Assembly (NCBI GenBank): GCA_963691705.1
Contig: OY829537.1
Span: 40,303,514-40,367,513 of the forward strand
Direction: 5' to 3'
Origin: Viola odorata
Lineage: Eukaryota; Streptophyta; Magnoliopsida; Malpighiales; Violaceae
DNA length: 64,000 nt
Notes under the pieces: model-generated
What the model was told of the DNA's origin: nothing
Seen by the model: only the letters and a program-made list of their open reading frames with translations
The model's database searches: none
Position numbers and translations under genes: made by a program
In this document: piece after piece, positions 36,384 to 49,514 of the stretch
How the letters are laid out: each line of letters opens with the position of its first letter
How positions within the stretch are numbered: the stretch's first letter is position 1

Positions 36384-39131
36384 TGGATCTTGATGAAGAA
36401 AATAAAGGTATCCGGGCGAGGCTATCGCAGTCACGGATACTGATACAGAAATGTAAAGGTACTCAGGCGCGGCTTTCGCAGTCACGTACGCTGATGCAGA
36501 AATGTAAAGGTATCCGGGCGAGGCTGTCGCAGTCACGGATACTGATACAGAAATGTAAAGGTATCCGGGCGAGGCTTTCGCAGTCACGGACGCTGATGCA
36601 GAAATGTAAAGGTATCCGGGCGAGGCTAGCGCAATCATGGATCTTGATGAAGAAAATAAAGGTATCCGGGCGAGGCTATCGCAGTCACGGACGCTGATGC
36701 AGAAATGTAAAGGTATCCGGGCGAGGCTATCGCAGTCACGGACGCTGATGCAGAAATGTAAAGATATCCGGGCGAGGCTATCGTAGGCACGGATGCTGAT
36801 GTAGAAATGTAAAGGTATTCAGGCGAGGCTATCGCAGTCACGGACGCTGATGCAGAAATGTAAAGGTATCCGGGCGAGGCTATCACAGTCACGGATACTG
36901 ATACAGAAATGTAAAGGTACTCAGGCGCGGCTTTCGCAGTCACGTACGCTGATGCAGAAATGTAAAGGTATCTGGGCGAGGCTGTCGCAGTCACGGATAC
37001 TGATACAGAAATGTAAAGGTATCCGGGCGAGGCTTTCGCTGTCACGGACGCTGATGCAGAAATGTAAAGGTATCCGGGCGAGGCTAGCGCAATCATGGAT
37101 CTTGATGAAGAAAATAAAGGTATCCGGGCGAGGCTATCGCAGTCACGGACGCTGATGCAGAAATGTAAAGGTATCCGGGCGAGGCTATCGCAGTCACGGA
37201 CGCTGATGCAGAAATGTAAAGATATCCGGGCGAGGCTATCGTAGGCACGGATGCTGATGTAGAAATGTAAAGGTATTCAGGCGAGGCTATCGCAGTCACG
37301 GACGCTGATGCAGAAATGTAAAGGTGTCCGGGCGAGGTTGTCGCAGTCACGGATACTGATACAGAAAAGTAAAGGAATCCGGGCGAGGCTATCGCAGTCA
37401 CGGACGCTGATGCAGAAATGTAAAGGAATCCGAGCGAGGCTATCGTAGTCACGGATACTGATACAGAAAAGTAAAGGAATCCGGGCGAGGCTATCGTAGG
37501 CACGGATGCTGATGTAGAAATGTAAAGGTATTCAGGCGAGGCTATCGCAGTCACGGACGCTGATGCAGAAATGTAAAGATATCCGGGCGCGGCTGTCGCA
37601 GTCACTGATAGTGATACAGAAAAGTAAAGGAACCCGGGTGAGGCTATCGCCGTCACGGACGCTGATGCAGAAATGTAAAGGTACTCAGGCGCGGCTATCG
37701 CAGTCACGGACACTGATGCAGAAATGTAAAGGTATCCGGGCGAGGCTAGCGCAATCACGGATCCTGATGAAGAAAATAAAGGTATTCGGGCGAGGCTATC
37801 GCAGTCACGGACGCTGATGCAGAAATGTAAAGGTATCCGGGCGAGGCTATCGTAGTCACGGATGCTGATGTAGAAATGTAAAGGTATTCAGGACAGGCTA
37901 TCGCAGTCACGTACGCTGATGCAGAAATGTAAAGGTATCCGGGCGAGGCTAGCGCAATCACGGATCCTGATGAAGAAAATAAAGGTATTCGGGCGAGGCT
38001 ATCGCAGTCACGGACGCTGATGCAGAAATGTAAAGGTATCCGGGCGAGGCTATCGTAGTCACGGATGCTGATGTAGAAATGTAAAGGTATTCAGGACAGG
38101 CTATCGCAGTCACGTACGCTGATGCAGAAATGTAAAGGTATCTGGGCGAGGCTGTCGCAGTCACGGATACTGATACAGAAATGTAAAGGTATTCGGGCGA
38201 GGCTATCGCAGTCACGGATGCTGATGCAGAAATGTAAAGGTATCCGGGCGAGGCTATCGTAGTCACGGATGCTGATGTAGAAATGTAAAGGTATTCAGGA
38301 CAGGCTATCGCAGTCACGTACGCTGATGCAGAAATGTAAAGGTATCTGGGCGAGGCTGTCGCAGTCACGGATACTGATACAGAAATGTAAAGGTATCCGG
38401 GCGAGGCTTTCGCAGTCACGGACGCTGATGCAGAAATGTAAAGGTATCCGGGCGAGGCTAGCGCAATCATGGATCTTGATGAAGAAAATAAAGGTATCCG
38501 GGCGAGGCTATCGCAGTCACGGACAATGATGCAGAAATGTAAAGATATCCGGGCGAGGCTATCGTAGTCACGGATGCTGATGTAGAAATTTAAAGGTATT
38601 CAGGCGAGGCTATCGCAGTCACGGACGCTGATGCAGAAATGTAAAGGTATCCGGGTGAGGCTGTCGCAGTCACGGATACTGATACAGAAATGTAAAGGTA
38701 TCCGGGCAAGACTTTCGCAGTCACGGACGCTGATGCAGAAATGTAAAAGTATCCGGGCGAGGCTGTCGCAGTCACTGATACTGATACAGAAAAGTAAAGG
38801 AATCCGGGTGAGGCTATCGCCGTCACGGACGCTGATGCAGAAATGTAATGGTACTCACGCGCGGCTATCTCAGTCACGGACGCTGATGCAGAAATGTAAA
38901 GGTATCCGGGCAAGGCTATCGTAGTCACGGATGCTGATGTAGAAATGTAAAGGTATTCAGGCGAGGCTATCGCAGTCACGTACGCTGATGCAGAAATGTA
39001 AAGGTATCTGGGCGAGGCTGTCGCAGTCACGGATACTGATACAGAAATGTAAAGGTATCCGGGCGAGGCTTTCGCAGTCACGGACGCTGATGCAGAAATA
39101 TAAAGGTATCCGGGCGAGGCTAGCGCAATCA
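36384..39131 (+). repeat. Higher-order cycle 1 (2,748 bp)
   Basis: F gaps in order are 5, 9, 13, 4, 10, 13 monomers. The core 5-9-13-[variable]-10-13 repeats three times from here to 44,221, which is the clearest higher-order unit in the window. The variable slot here is a single 4-monomer gap (37,758-37,961). Confidence 0.87.
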
Positions 39132-42100
39132 TGGATCTTGATGAAGAAAATAAAGGTATCCGGGCGAGGCTATCGCAGTCACGGATACTGATACAGAAAT
39201 GTAAAGGTACTCAGGCGCGGCTTTCGCAGTCACGTACGCTGATGCAGAAATGTAAAGGTATCCGGGCGAGGCTGTCGCAGTCACGGATACTGATACAGAA
39301 ATGTAAAGGTATCCGGGCGAGGCTTTCGCAGTCACGGACGCTGATGCAGAAATGTAAAGGTATCCGGGCGAGGCTAGCGCAATCATGGATCTTGATGAAG
39401 AAAATAAAGGTATCCGGGCGAGGCTATCGCAGTCACGGACGCTGATGCAGAAATGTAAAGGTATCCGGGCGAGGCTATCGCAGTCACGGACGCTGATGCA
39501 GAAATGTAAAGATATCCGGGCGAGGCTATCGTAGGCACGGATGCTGATGTAGAAATGTAAAGGTATTCAGGCGAGGCTATCGCAGTCACGGACGCTGATG
39601 CAGAAATGTAAAGGTATCCGGGCGAGGCTATCACAGTCACGGATACTGATACAGAAATGTAAAGGTACTCAGGCGCGGCTTTCGCAGTCACGTACGCTGA
39701 TGCAGAAATGTAAAGGTATCTGGGCGAGGCTGTCGCAGTCACGGATACTGATACAGAAATGTAAAGGTATCCGGGCGAGGCTTTCGCTGTCACGGACGCT
39801 GATGCAGAAATGTAAAGGTATCCGGGCGAGGCTAGCGCAATCATGGATCTTGATGAAGAAAATAAAGGTATCCGGGCGAGGCTATCGCAGTCACGGACGC
39901 TGATGCAGAAATGTAAAGGTATCCGGGCGAGGCTATCGCAGTCACGGACGCTGATGCAGAAATGTAAAGATATCCGGGCGAGGCTATCGTAGGCACGGAT
40001 GCTGATGTAGAAATGTAAAGGTATTCAGGCGAGGCTATCGCAGTCACGGACGCTGATGCAGAAATGTAAAGGTGTCCGGGCGAGGTTGTCGCAGTCACGG
40101 ATACTGATACAGAAAAGTAAAGGAATCCGGGCGAGGCTATCGCAGTCACGGACGCTGATGCAGAAATGTAAAGGAATCCGAGCGAGGCTATCGTAGTCAC
40201 GGATACTGATACAGAAAAGTAAAGGAATCCGGGCGAGGCTATCGTAGGCACGGATGCTGATGTAGAAATGTAAAGGTATTCAGGCGAGGCTATCGCAGTC
40301 ACGGACGCTGATGCAGAAATGTAAAGATATCCGGGCGCGGCTGTCGCAGTCACTGATAGTGATACAGAAAAGTAAAGGAACCCGGGTGAGGCTATCGCCG
40401 TCACGGACGCTGATGCAGAAATGTAAAGGTACTCAGGCGCGGCTATCGCAGTCACGGACACTGATGCAGAAATGTAAAGGTATCCGGGCGAGGCTAGCGC
40501 AATCACGGATCCTGATGAAGAAAATAAAGGTATTCGGGCGAGGCTATCGCAGTCACGGACGCTGATGCAGAAATGTAAAGGTATCCGGGCGAGGCTATCG
40601 TAGTCACGGATGCTGATGTAGAAATGTAAAGGTATTCAGGACAGGCTATCGCAGTCACGTACGCTGATGCAGAAATGTAAAGGTATCTGGGCGAGGCTGT
40701 CGCAGTCACGGATACTGATACAGAAATGTAAAGGTATCCGGGCGAGGCTTTCGCAGTCACGGACGCTGATGCAGAAATGTAAAGGTATCCGGGCGAGGCT
40801 AGCGCAATCATGGATCTTGATGAAGAAAATAAAGGTATCCGGGCGAGGCTATCGCAGTCACGGACAATGATGCAGAAATGTAAAGATATCCGGGAGAGGC
40901 TATCGTAGGCACGGATGCTGATGTAGAAATGTAAAGGTATTCAGGCGAGGCTATCGCAGTCACGGACGCTGATGCAGAAATGTAAAGATATCCGGGCGCG
41001 GCTGTCGCAGTCACTGATAGTGATACAGAAAAGTAAAGGAACCCGGGTGAGGCTATCGCCGTCACGGACGCTGATGCAGAAATGTAAAGGTACTCAGGCG
41101 CGGCTATCGCAGTCACGGACACTGATGCAGAAATGTAAAGGTATCCGGGCGAGGCTAGCGCAATCACGGATCCTGAGGAAGAAAATAAAGGTATTCGGGC
41201 GAGGCTATCGCAGTCACGGACGCTGATGCAGAAATGTAAAGGTATCCGGGCGAGGCTATCGTAGTCACGGATGCTGATGTAGAAATGTAAAGGTATTCAG
41301 GACAGGCTATCGCAGTCACGTACGCTGATGCAGAAATGTAAAGGTATCTGGGCGAGGCTGTCGCAGTCACGGATACTGATACAGAAATGTAAAGGTATTC
41401 GGGCGAGGCTATCGCAGTCACGGATGCTGATGCAGAAATGTAAAGGTATCCGGGCGAGGCTATCGTAGTCACGGATGCTGATGTAGAAATGTAAAGGTAT
41501 TCAGGACAGGCTATCGCAGTCACGTACGCTGATGCAGAAATGTAAAGGTATCTGGGCGAGGCTGTCGCAGTCACGGATACTGATACAGAAATGTAAAGGT
41601 ATCCGGGCGAGGCTTTCGCAGTCACGGACGCTGATGCAGAAATGTAAAGGTATCCGGGCGAGGCTAGCGCAATCATGGATCTTGATGAAGAAAATAAAGG
41701 TATCCGGGCGAGGCTATCGCAGTCACGGACAATGATGCAGAAATGTAAAGATATCCGGGCGAGGCTATCGTAGTCACGGATGCTGATGTAGAAATTTAAA
41801 GGTATTCAGGCGAGGCTATCGCAGTCACGGACGCTGATGCAGAAATGTAAAGGTATCCGGGTGAGGCTGTCGCAGTCACGGATACTGATACAGAAATGTA
41901 AAGGTATCCGGGCAAGACTTTCGCAGTCACGGACGCTGATGCAGAAATGTAAAAGTATCCGGGCGAGGCTGTCGCAGTCACTGATACTGATACAGAAAAG
42001 TAAAGGAATCCGGGTGAGGCTATCGCCGTCACGGACGCTGATGCAGAAATGTAATGGTACTCACGCGCGGCTATCGCAGTCACGGACGCTGATGCAGAAA

Positions 42101-42337
42101 TGTAAAGGTATCCGGGCAAGGCTATCGTAGTCACGGATGCTGATGTAGAAATGTAAAGGTATTCAGGCGAGGCTATCGCAGTCACGTACGCTGATGCAGA
42201 AATGTAAAGGTATCTGGGCGAGGCTGTCGCAGTCACGGATACTGATACAGAAATGTAAAGGTATCCGGGCGAGGCTTTCGCAGTCACGGACGCTGATGCA
42301 GAAATATAAAGGTATCCGGGCGAGGCTAGCGCAATCA
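39132..42337 (+). repeat. Higher-order cycle 2 (3,206 bp)
   Basis: F gaps are 5, 9, 13, 6, 7, 10, 13. It equals cycle 1 except that the variable slot holds a 6- plus a 7-monomer gap (40,506-41,167) instead of a 4-monomer gap. The GGTGTCCGGGCGAGGTTG variant recurs near 37,323, 40,072 and 43,277, one per cycle. This copy has a private GATCCTGAGGAAG at J = 41,167. Confidence 0.87.
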
Positions 42338-44221
42338 TGGATCTTGATGAAGAAAATAAAGGTATCCGGGCGAGGCTATCGCAGTCACGGATACTGATAC
42401 AGAAATGTAAAGGTACTCAGGCGCGGCTTTCGCAGTCACGTACGCTGATGCAGAAATGTAAAGGTATCCGGGCGAGGCTGTCGCAGTCACGGATACTGAT
42501 ACAGAAATGTAAAGGTATCCGGGCGAGGCTTTCGCAGTCACGGACGCTGATGCAGAAATGTAAAGGTATCCGGGCGAGGCTAGCGCAATCATGGATCTTG
42601 ATGAAGAAAATAAAGGTATCCGGGCGAGGCTATCGCAGTCACGGACGCTGATGCAGAAATGTAAAGGTATCCGGGCGAGGCTATCGCAGTCACGGACGCT
42701 GATGCAGAAATGTAAAGATATCCGGGCGAGGCTATCGTAGGCACGGATGCTGATGTAGAAATGTAAAGGTATTCAGGCGAGGCTATCGCAGTCACGGACG
42801 CTGATGCAGAAATGTAAAGGTATCCGGGCGAGGCTATCACAGTCACGGATACTGATACAGAAATGTAAAGGTACTCAGGCGCGGCTTTCGCAGTCACGTA
42901 CGCTGATGCAGAAATGTAAAGGTATCTGGGCGAGGCTGTCGCAGTCACGGATACTGATACAGAAATGTAAAGGTATCCGGGCGAGGCTTTCGCTGTCACG
43001 GACGCTGATGCAGAAATGTAAAGGTATCCGGGCGAGGCTAGCGCAATCATGGATCTTGATGAAGAAAATAAAGGTATCCGGGCGAGGCTATCGCAGTCAC
43101 GGACGCTGATGCAGAAATGTAAAGGTATCCGGGCGAGGCTATCGCAGTCACGGACGCTGATGCAGAAATGTAAAGATATCCGGGCGAGGCTATCGTAGGC
43201 ACGGATGCTGATGTAGAAATGTAAAGGTATTCAGGCGAGGCTATCGCAGTCACGGACGCTGATGCAGAAATGTAAAGGTGTCCGGGCGAGGTTGTCGCAG
43301 TCACGGATACTGATACAGAAAAGTAAAGGAATCCGGGCGAGGCTATCGCAGTCACGGACGCTGATGCAGAAATGTAAAGGAATCCGAGCGAGGCTATCGT
43401 AGTCACGGATACTGATACAGAAAAGTAAAGGAATCCGGGCGAGGCTATCGTAGGCACGGATGCTGATGTAGAAATGTAAAGGTATTCAGGCGAGGCTATC
43501 GCAGTCACGGACGCTGATGCAGAAATGTAAAGATATCCGGGCGCGGCTGTCGCAGTCACTGATAGTGATACAGAAAAGTAAAGGAACCCGGGTGAGGCTA
43601 TCGCCGTCACGGACGCTGATGCAGAAATGTAAAGGTACTCAGGCGCGGCTATCGCAGTCACGGACACTGATGCAGAAATGTAAAGGTATCCGGGCGAGGC
43701 TAGCGCAATCACGGATCCTGATGAAGAAAATAAAGGTATTCGGGCGAGGCTATCGCAGTCACGGACGCTGATGCAGAAATGTAAAGGTATCCGGGCGAGG
43801 CTATCGTAGTCACGGATGCTGATGTAGAAATGTAAAGGTATTCAGGACAGGCTATCGCAGTCACGTACGCTGATGCAGAAATGTAAAGGTATCTGGGCGA
43901 GGCTGTCGCAGTCACGGATACTGATACAGAAATGTAAAGGTATTCGGGCGAGGCTATCGCAGTCACGGATGCTGATGCAGAAATGTAAAGGTATCCGGGC
44001 GAGGCTATCGTAGTCACGGATGCTGATGTAGAAATGTAAAGGTATTCAGGACAGGCTATCGCAGTCACGTACGCTGATGCAGAAATGTAAAGGTATCTGG
44101 GCGAGGCTGTCGCAGTCACGGATACTGATACAGAAATGTAAAGGTATCCGGGCGAGGCTTTCGCAGTCACGGACGCTGATGCAGAAATGTAAAGGTATCC
44201 GGGCGAGGCTAGCGCAATCAT
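42338..44221 (+). repeat. Higher-order cycle 3, truncated
   Basis: F gaps are 5, 9, 13, 10. The variable slot is empty, and the final 13-monomer gap is replaced by a 9-monomer gap leading into the 1,578-bp tandem duplication. Cycle length thus differs only in whole F-bounded blocks. Confidence 0.85.
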
Positions 44222-44925
44222 GGATCTTGATGAAGAAAATAAAGGTATCCGGGCGAGGCTATCGCAGTCACGGACAATGATGCAGAAATGTAAAGATATC
44301 CGGGCGAGGCTATCGTAGTCACGGATGCTGATGTAGAAATTTAAAGGTATTCAGGCGAGGCTATCGCAGTCACGGACGCTGATGCAGAAATGTAAAGGTA
44401 TCCGGGCGAGGCTGTCGCAGTCACGGATACTGATACAGAAATGTAAAGGTATCCGGGCAAGACTTTCGCAGTCACGGACGCTGATGCAGAAATGTAAAAG
44501 TATCCGGGCGAGGCTGTCGCAGTCACTGATACTGATACAGAAAAGTAAAGGAATCCGGGTGAGGCTATCGCCGTCACGGACGCTGATGCAGAAATGTAAT
44601 GGTACTCAGGTGCGGCTATCGCAGTCACGGACGCTCATGCAGAAATGTAAAGGTATTCGGGCGAGGCTAGCGCAATCACGGATCCTGATGAAGAAAATAA
44701 AGGTATTCGGGCGAGGCTATCGCAGTCACGGACGCTGATGCAGAAATGTAAAGGTATCCGGGCGAGGCTATCGTAGTCACGGATGCTGATGTAGAAATGT
44801 AAAGGTATTCAGGCGAGGCTATCGCAGTCACGTACGCTGATGCATAAATGTAAAGGAATCCGGGCGAGGCTATCGTAGTCACGGATACTGATACAGAAAA
44901 GTAAAGGAATCCGGGCGAGGCTATC
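43348..44925 (+). repeat. Exact 1,578-bp tandem duplication, unit 1
   Basis: Followed without a gap by unit 2 at 44,926-46,503 (31 x 51 - 3, three F each). The F references 43,712, 44,221 and 44,679 map to 45,290, 45,799 and 46,257. Near the join, GGGCGAGGCTATCG is followed by CAGTCACGG, where the non-duplicated neighbour near 46,504 has TAGGCACGG. Unusual marks shared by both units include GACGCTCATGCAG (near 44,632 and 46,210). Confidence 0.87.
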
Positions 44926-46503
44926 GCAGTCACGGACGCTGATGCAGAAATGTAAAGGAATCCGAGCGAGGCTATCGTAGTCACGGATACTGATACAGAA
45001 AAGTAAAGGAATCCGGGCGAGGCTATCGTAGGCACGGATGCTGATGTAGAAATGTAAAGGTATTCAGGCGAGGCTATCGCAGTCACGGACGCTGATGCAG
45101 AAATGTAAAGATATCCGGGCGCGGCTGTCGCAGTCACTGATAGTGATACAGAAAAGTAAAGGAACCCGGGTGAGGCTATCGCCGTCACGGACGCTGATGC
45201 AGAAATGTAAAGGTACTCAGGCGCGGCTATCGCAGTCACGGACACTGATGCAGAAATGTAAAGGTATCCGGGCGAGGCTAGCGCAATCACGGATCCTGAT
45301 GAAGAAAATAAAGGTATTCGGGCGAGGCTATCGCAGTCACGGACGCTGATGCAGAAATGTAAAGGTATCCGGGCGAGGCTATCGTAGTCACGGATGCTGA
45401 TGTAGAAATGTAAAGGTATTCAGGACAGGCTATCGCAGTCACGTACGCTGATGCAGAAATGTAAAGGTATCTGGGCGAGGCTGTCGCAGTCACGGATACT
45501 GATACAGAAATGTAAAGGTATTCGGGCGAGGCTATCGCAGTCACGGATGCTGATGCAGAAATGTAAAGGTATCCGGGCGAGGCTATCGTAGTCACGGATG
45601 CTGATGTAGAAATGTAAAGGTATTCAGGACAGGCTATCGCAGTCACGTACGCTGATGCAGAAATGTAAAGGTATCTGGGCGAGGCTGTCGCAGTCACGGA
45701 TACTGATACAGAAATGTAAAGGTATCCGGGCGAGGCTTTCGCAGTCACGGACGCTGATGCAGAAATGTAAAGGTATCCGGGCGAGGCTAGCGCAATCATG
45801 GATCTTGATGAAGAAAATAAAGGTATCCGGGCGAGGCTATCGCAGTCACGGACAATGATGCAGAAATGTAAAGATATCCGGGCGAGGCTATCGTAGTCAC
45901 GGATGCTGATGTAGAAATTTAAAGGTATTCAGGCGAGGCTATCGCAGTCACGGACGCTGATGCAGAAATGTAAAGGTATCCGGGCGAGGCTGTCGCAGTC
46001 ACGGATACTGATACAGAAATGTAAAGGTATCCGGGCAAGACTTTCGCAGTCACGGACGCTGATGCAGAAATGTAAAAGTATCCGGGCGAGGCTGTCGCAG
46101 TCACTGATACTGATACAGAAAAGTAAAGGAATCCGGGTGAGGCTATCGCCGTCACGGACGCTGATGCAGAAATGTAATGGTACTCAGGTGCGGCTATCGC
46201 AGTCACGGACGCTCATGCAGAAATGTAAAGGTATTCGGGCGAGGCTAGCGCAATCACGGATCCTGATGAAGAAAATAAAGGTATTCGGGCGAGGCTATCG
46301 CAGTCACGGACGCTGATGCAGAAATGTAAAGGTATCCGGGCGAGGCTATCGTAGTCACGGATGCTGATGTAGAAATGTAAAGGTATTCAGGCGAGGCTAT
46401 CGCAGTCACGTACGCTGATGCATAAATGTAAAGGAATCCGGGCGAGGCTATCGTAGTCACGGATACTGATACAGAAAAGTAAAGGAATCCGGGCGAGGCT
46501 ATC
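44926..46503 (+). repeat. Exact 1,578-bp tandem duplication, unit 2
   Basis: Partner of 43,348-44,925; I noticed no difference between the units where I compared them. GATGCATAAATG near 46,420 repeats 44,842. The same GATGCATAAATG is present near 32,473, so that part of the unit derives from a 32.3-kb-like locus. Confidence 0.86.
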
Positions 46504-46982
46504 GTAGGCACGGATGCTGATGTAGAAATGTAAAGGTATTCAGGCGAGGCTATCGCAGTCACGGACGCTGATGCAGAAATGTAAAGGTATCCGGGCGAGG
46601 TTGTCGCAGTCACGGATACTGATACAGAAAAGTAAAGGAATCCGGGCGAGGCTATCGCAGTCACGGACGCTGATGCAGAAATGTAAAGGAATCCGAGCGA
46701 GGCTATCGTAGTCACGGATACTGATACAGAAAAGTAAAGGAATCCGGCCGAGGCTATCGTAGTCACGGATACTGATACACAAAAGTAAAGGAATCCGGGC
46801 GAGGCTATCGTAGTCACGGATGCTGATGTAGAAATGTAAAGGTATTCAGGCGAGGCTATCGCAGTCACGGACGCTGATGCAGAAATGTAAAGGTATCCGG
46901 GCGAGGCTGTCGCAGTCACGGATACTGATACAGAAAAGTAAAGGAATCCGGGCGAGGCTATCGCAGTCACGGACGCTGATGT

Positions 46983-48893
46983 AGAAATGTAAAGGTATCC
47001 GGGCGAGGCTGTCGCAGTCACTGATACTGATACAGAAAAGTAAAGGAATCCGGGTGAGGCTATTGCCGTCACGGACGCTGATGCAGAAATGTAAAGGTAC
47101 TCAGGCGCGGCTATCGCAGTCACGGACGCTGAGGCAGAAACGTAAAGGTATCCGGGCGAGGCTAGCGCAATCACGGATCCTGATGAAGAAAATAAAGGTA
47201 TTCGGGCGAGGCTATCGCAGTCACGGACGCTGATGCAGAAATGTAAAGGTATCCGGGCGAGGCTATCGTAGTCACGGATGCTGATGTAGAAATGTAAAGG
47301 TATTCAGGCGAGGCTATCGCAGTCACGTACGCTGATGCAGAAATGTAAAGGTATCTGGGCGAGGCTGTCGCAGTCACGGATACTGATACAGAAATGTAAA
47401 GGTATCCGGGCGAGGCTTTCGCAGTCACGGACGCTGATGCAGAAATGTAAAGGTATCCGGGCGAGGCTAGCGCAATCATGGATCTTGATGAAGAAAATAA
47501 AGGTATCCGGGCGAGGCTATCGCAGTCACGGATACTGATACAGAAATGTAATGGTACTCAGGCGCGGCTTTCGCAGTCACGTACGCTGATGCAGAAATGT
47601 AAAGGTATCTGGGCGAGGCTGTCGCAGTCACGGATACTGATACAGAAATGTAAAGGTATCCGGGCGAGGCTTTCGCAGTCACGGACGCTGATGCAGAAAT
47701 GTAAAGGTATCCGGGCGAGGCTAGCGCAATCATGGATCTTGATGAAGAAAATAAAGGTATCCGGGCGAGGCTATCGCAGTCACGGACGCTGATGCAGAAA
47801 TGTAAAGGTATCCGGGCGAGGCTATCGCAGTCACGGACGCTGATGCAGAAATGTAAAGATATCCGGGCGAGGCTATCGTAGGCACGGATGCTGATGTAGA
47901 AATGTAAAGGTATTCAGGCGAGGCTATCGCAATCACGGATGCTGATGCAGAAATGTAAAGGTATCCGGGCGAGGTTGTCGCAGTCACGGATACTGATACA
48001 GAAAAGTAAAGGAATCCGGGCGAGGCTATCGCAGTCACGGACGCTGATGCAGAAATGTAAAGGAATCCGAGCGAGGCTATCGTAGTCACGGATACTGATA
48101 CAGAAAAGTAAAGGAATCCGGGCGAGGCTATCGTAGGCACGGATGCTGATGTAGAAATGTAAAGGTATTAAGGCGAGGCTATCGCAGTCACGGACGCTGA
48201 TGCAGAAATGTAAAGATATCCGGGCGAGGCTGTCGCAGTCACTGATAGTGATACAGAAAAGTAAAGGAACCCGGGTGAGGCTATCGCCGTCACGGACGCT
48301 GATGCAGAAATGTAAAGGTACTCAGGCGCGGCTATCGCAGTCACGGACGCTGATGCAGAAATGTAAAGGTATCCGGGCGAGGCTAGCGCAATCACGGATC
48401 CTGATGAAGAAAATAAAGGTATTCGGGCGAGGCTATCGCAGTCACGGACGCTGATGCAGAAATGTAAAGGTATCCGGGCGAGGCTATCGTAGTCACGGAT
48501 GCTGATGCAGAAATGTAAAGGTATTCAGGACAGGCTATCGCAGTCACGTACGCTGATGCAGAAATGTAAAGGTATCTGGGCGAGGCTGTCGCAGTCACGG
48601 ATACTGATACAGAAATGTAAAGGTATCCGGGCGAGGCTTTCGCAGTCACGGACGCTGATGCAGAAATGTAAAGGTATCCGGGCGAGGCTAGCGCAATCAT
48701 GGATCTTGATGAAGAAAATACAGGTATCCGGGCGAGGCTATCGCAGTCACGGACAATGATGCAGAAATGTAAAGATATCCGGGCGAGGCTATCGTAGTCA
48801 CGGATGCTGATGTAGAAATGTAAAGGTATTCAGGCGAGGCTATCGCAGTCACGGACGCTGATGCAGAAAAGTAAAGGTATCCGGGCGAGGCTG
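46983..48893 (+). repeat. Right-zone duplicate, part 1 of copy 1
   Basis: Matches 55,688-57,598 at offset 8,705. F gaps 6, 5, 13, 6 recur, and both share the rare GGTATTAAGGCGAGG (near 48,166 and 56,871) and GATACAGAAATGTAATGG (near 47,538 and 56,243). Differences include AATACAGG near 48,718 here versus AATAAAGG. Confidence 0.84.
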
Positions 48894-49514
48894 TCGCAGT
48901 CACGGATACTGATACAGAAATGTAAAGGTATCCGGGCAAGACTTTCGCAGTCACGGACGCTGATGCAGAAATGTAAAAGTATCCGGGCGAGGCTGTCGCA
49001 GTCACTGATACTGATACAGAAAAGTAAAGGAATCCGGGTGAGGCTATCGCCGTCACGGACGCTGATGCAGAAATGTAAAGGTACTCAGGCACGGCTATCG
49101 CAGTCATGGACGCTGATGCAGAAATGTAAAGGTATCCGGGCGAGGCTAGCGCAATCACGGATCCTGATGAAGAAAATAAAGGTATTCGGGCGAGGCTATC
49201 GCAGTCACGGACGCTGATGCAGAAATGTAAAGGTATCCGGGCGAGGCTATCGTAGTCACGGACGCTGATACAGAAATGTAAAGGTATCCGGGCGAGGCTT
49301 TCGCAGTCACGGACGCTGATGCAGAAATGTAAAGGTATCCGGGCGAGGCTAGCGCAATCATGGATCTTGATGAAGAAAATAAAGGTATCCGGGCGAGGCT
49401 ATCGCAGTCACGGACAATGATGCAGAAATGTAAAGATATCCGGGCGAGGCTATCGTAGTCACGGATGCTGATGTAGAAATGTAAAGGTATTCAGGCGAGG
49501 CTATCGCAGTCACG

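Larger units (their letters stand above)
20855..46503 (+). repeat. Central zone of the array
   Basis: Defined by features confined to it: all twelve TTTAAA monomers, all nine 10-monomer (509-bp) F gaps, and most 13-monomer gaps (11 of 17). The 6-5-13-6 run typical of the flanks is absent. Many units carry GGGCGCGGCTGTCG and AACCCGGGTGAGG (a SmaI site). The zone appears to have been amplified more recently, or separately, from a sub-array related to the flanks. Confidence 0.8.
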
